64,000 bases of DNA from Streptomyces sp. A 4/2 (GTDB taxonomy: Bacteria; Actinomycetota; Actinomycetes; Streptomycetales; Streptomycetaceae). The position numbers were made by a program, and so were the translations under genes. Of the stretch, positions 62,077-64,000 are shown piece after piece. The stretch is from assembly GCF_940670765.1 (NCBI RefSeq), contig NZ_CALNVW010000009.1, positions 1 through 64,000 on the forward strand, given 5' to 3'. Every line of letters begins with the position of its first letter. Position 1 is the stretch's first letter. The notes below the pieces were generated by a model. The model was not told the origin of the DNA, made no database searches, and worked only from the letters and a program-made list of their open reading frames with translations.

Positions 62077-63228
62077 TCAACCGGCGGAAGCGGGGCGGTG
62101 GCGATTCGTCCCGTAGGCGTGTGCCACCGCGCTCGCGGCCACGCAGGCGCCCACGCCCAGCCACAGCAGCTGAGGGTTCTCCATTCCGAAACCGATCGCC
62201 GCCGGGCCGACGGCGTACGCAAGAGTCCACGTGAGCTGGAACACCGCCATGTACGGCCCTTCGTCGCCCGTCGGCGCGAGCGACACGGCTGCCGCCGCGG
62301 CCGTCGGTTTGGAGGCCAGCTCGGCGGTGGCCAGGACGGCCGCGACCAGGGTTGCGACAACGCCCTGCGCCGCATGGGGAGTTGACGGGATGGCAAGAGT
62401 CATCACTATGGCCGCACCGACTGCACCGATGGCATAGAGCAGAACGCGAGATCTGGACCACGACGCCACCCGTGCAGCGAGGGGGACTTGCAGAAGGGCG
62501 ATCACGCCGTATCGCACGGCAATCACGACCGTCGGCCAGAACGGGCTCTGATCGAGCACCTCCACCAGATATATCGGGAAAGCCACCGCAGGGATCAGCC
62601 AGGCGGCGGAGAGCAGGGTCTGCGAGGTGACGAGTGACATGAATTCCCGGTCACGCATCACCTGAACAACCGTCGAACGCCTCCTGGATTCCGAGGAGGT
62701 GCGCGCGGGAGGAATCCGCACGAGGAAGACAAGCCCCCCGGCTACCAGACTGCTGACCACATTCAGAACGAGAGCGACCGCCAGCCCTTGCGTACCGACG
62801 AAGGCAAGGAGTCCCGTCGAGACCACCGAACCCAGACCCAGGCATGTGGTCCTGAGGAAATTGACGAAGGAGAACCACTGCGTCATTTCCCCGGGCCTGG
62901 CGATTCGGGCAATGGTGGTGGGCCATGCAGCTCCGTACAGTCGATCCGCCACCATCACGAGGACAGCAGCCGTAGAAATAGGGGCGAACCCGTCCCCCAG
63001 AAAGAAGACCCCGTACCCGGCAGCCGACAGTGCGTTGCTCGCGATCATGCAGGCTTTGGGGCCGAGCCACTGGACCATGCGGCCACACGCAGGGATGAAG
63101 AGGAAGGAGGCGAGAGAGCCGAACGTCACAGCCGATCCCGCGACGGCTGCGGGGACTTCCTTGTACGCGACGAAGAAGAGCAAGGAGAGCGGAAGAAACA
63201 GACCGGCGCCCGCCATGTCTATGAACAC
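62077..63228 (-). CDS. MFS transporter
   Basis: 383 aa from GTG 63228, with 12 membrane segments; RPGEMTQWFSFVNFLRTTCL and SFLFIPACGRMVQWLGPKA are the loop regions. A drug or metabolite exporter is likely. The open frame continues upstream without an ATG/GTG to about 63336 (SLTDSTQRPLFAAVFIDMAG), and residues before the annotated start look like the normal N-terminus of this family, so the true start is unclear. Confidence 0.78.
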   Translation of the reverse strand: MFIDMAGAGLFLPLSLLFFVAYKEVPAAVAGSAVTFGSLASFLFIPACGRMVQWLGPKACMIASNALSAAGYGVFFLGDGFAPISTAAVLVMVADRLYGAAWPTTIARIARPGEMTQWFSFVNFLRTTCLGLGSVVSTGLLAFVGTQGLAVALVLNVVSSLVAGGLVFLVRIPPARTSSESRRRSTVVQVMRDREFMSLVTSQTLLSAAWLIPAVAFPIYLVEVLDQSPFWPTVVIAVRYGVIALLQVPLAARVASWSRSRVLLYAIGAVGAAIVMTLAIPSTPHAAQGVVATLVAAVLATAELASKPTAAAAAVSLAPTGDEGPYMAVFQLTWTLAYAVGPAAIGFGMENPQLLWLGVGACVAASAVAHAYGTNRHRPASAG

Positions 63229-63922
63229 GGCTGCAAAGAGAGGTCTTTGGGTGCTATCGGTCAGCGATACACCGAATCGCGCTGGTCGCTTCAGTTCAAC
63301 GGTCAGCGATCTACTGCTGATGACCCCTCCATCGATTCACCGGCAGCCTGCGTCTCCCGTTTCTGCGAGTTGACGAACCGCAAAGGGAGGGCCGAACGCG
63401 AAGTGACCACCACCAAGGCCTTTATAGGTATAGACCAGTGGATCGATCAAGACTCTTGACCTGTTCTTGAATCTTCCTTGGGTTCTTGAGGCGAGCGGAA
63501 GTTACTGGACCACGCCCCGCGCCGACATCGCATTCGATGCCGCTTTCTTGCGGTATATGGGAGCTTAGTGGGGAGCAATTCAGTGAATCCGTGACGGACC
63601 ATTAGGAATATCGGTACGCGGCCGGACTTGACCTTTGGCGGCGAGTTCGGGGAGCTGCTCCTGCAACCGAGGTGCAACACAGCGACGTCCACCAGTCGTT
63701 GGGGCTGGTGCGCGGCTGACCGTCCACAGGGTTCGGCCGGTGAAGTGGGCAAGCAGAAACAGTCGTGTGACGGGATTGCTTACCGGGGTCGTCGCTAGCG
63801 TGAAACGCGGAGGCCGCCCGTCTGACCCGTCGGGCTCGGGAACTTCGATAGGGGCGACCGCCGTCCGACGGCCGCCAGGGGGCGGTCGCGTCTTCCGTGA
63901 CCGGGAAAGCGGTGGTGGAGCG
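63229..63922. other. Gene-poor, lower-GC stretch
   Basis: About 690 bp with no convincing gene. 63380-63620 is distinctly less GC-rich than the rest. A minus-strand frame ending LAAKGQVRPRT-DIPNGPSRIH near 63591 could be a decayed gene end. A 9-bp hairpin GCGACCGCC/GGCGGTCGC at 63854-63889 precedes the last gene. Confidence 0.45.
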
Positions 63923-64000
63923 ATGGAAGAAGCACACCAGGCGGACCAGCAGGAGCAGCAGGAGCAGCAGGAGCAGCAGGAGCAGCAGGAGCAGCAGGAG
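63923..64000 (+). CDS. Start of a Gln/Glu-repeat protein, cut by the window end
   Basis: ATG 63923 with GGTGGAG upstream opens MEEAHQADQ followed by QEQ repeated from a CAGGAGCAG 9-bp unit to the window end (26 codons seen). Too short to classify. Confidence 0.55.
   Translation, partial: MEEAHQADQQEQQEQQEQQEQQEQQE

Overview
The window is high-GC actinobacterial DNA. Third codon positions are strongly G/C, GTG and TTG starts are common, ribosome sites are of the GGAGG type, and many genes appear leaderless, with a TANNNT -10 box 6-8 nt before the start codon. Gene content is that of a Streptomyces-type chromosome: an SsgA-like sporulation protein, Tat and LAxTG-anchored secreted proteins, DUF1707/DUF445/DUF2017/RDD proteins and a gas-vesicle cluster. 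The block rdgB-rph-nag PTS-MBL-PemK-cysM/cysO/mec-permease-DUF2017-clpS-pncB/pncA-M6 protease-RDD-ssgG matches, from memory, the core gene order around SCO2900-2925 of S. coelicolor.

Layout. 0-8 kb: extracellular glycoside hydrolases (GH20, GH35) with a DasR-like operator, a DUF445 protein and a GDSL esterase. 8-18.6 kb: an LAATG-anchored protein with a nuclease-like ExK motif, an ABC exporter whose ATPase lies 4 kb from its two permeases, an FGE-like enzyme and a repeat-built tectonin propeller. 18.6-26 kb: a class A PBP, an ECF sigma factor, a guanidinium exporter under a guanidine-III-type riboswitch, a GroES-like protein, a peroxiredoxin and a ProP-type transporter. 26-28 kb: two coupled HNH nuclease genes ending 9 bp before an atypical tRNA-Leu(UAG)-like gene with its own promoter. 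28-48.5 kb: the conserved core, with nucleotide quality control, GlcNAc PTS, the CysM/CysO/Mec cysteine pathway with a Cys leader peptide, Clp adaptor, NAD salvage, a secreted metalloprotease, RDD proteins, SsgG and a glycolate-oxidase-type enzyme.

48.5-60.8 kb looks accessory. It starts with a decayed regulator triad (frameshifted RsbW-like ATPase, truncated XRE/DUF5753, DUF397 remnant). The gas vesicle operon gvpO-A-F-G-J-L-S-K follows. Divergent to it are an Asp23 protein, a bipolar acidic/basic protein and an SRPBCC protein. A diverged MurG paralogue is flanked by duplicated material: two Asp23 copies with near-identical leaders, and an intact and a broken copy of one small gene. The block ends with a three-gene module: a class III nucleotide cyclase-like protein, a small helical protein carrying the same Gly/Gln C-terminal tail, and a divergent Crp/Fnr regulator. 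This module is my best candidate for an undescribed signalling or defence system. The last 3 kb hold a CDP-diacylglycerol pyrophosphatase-like secreted protein, an MFS permease and the start of a Gln/Glu-repeat protein cut by the window end.
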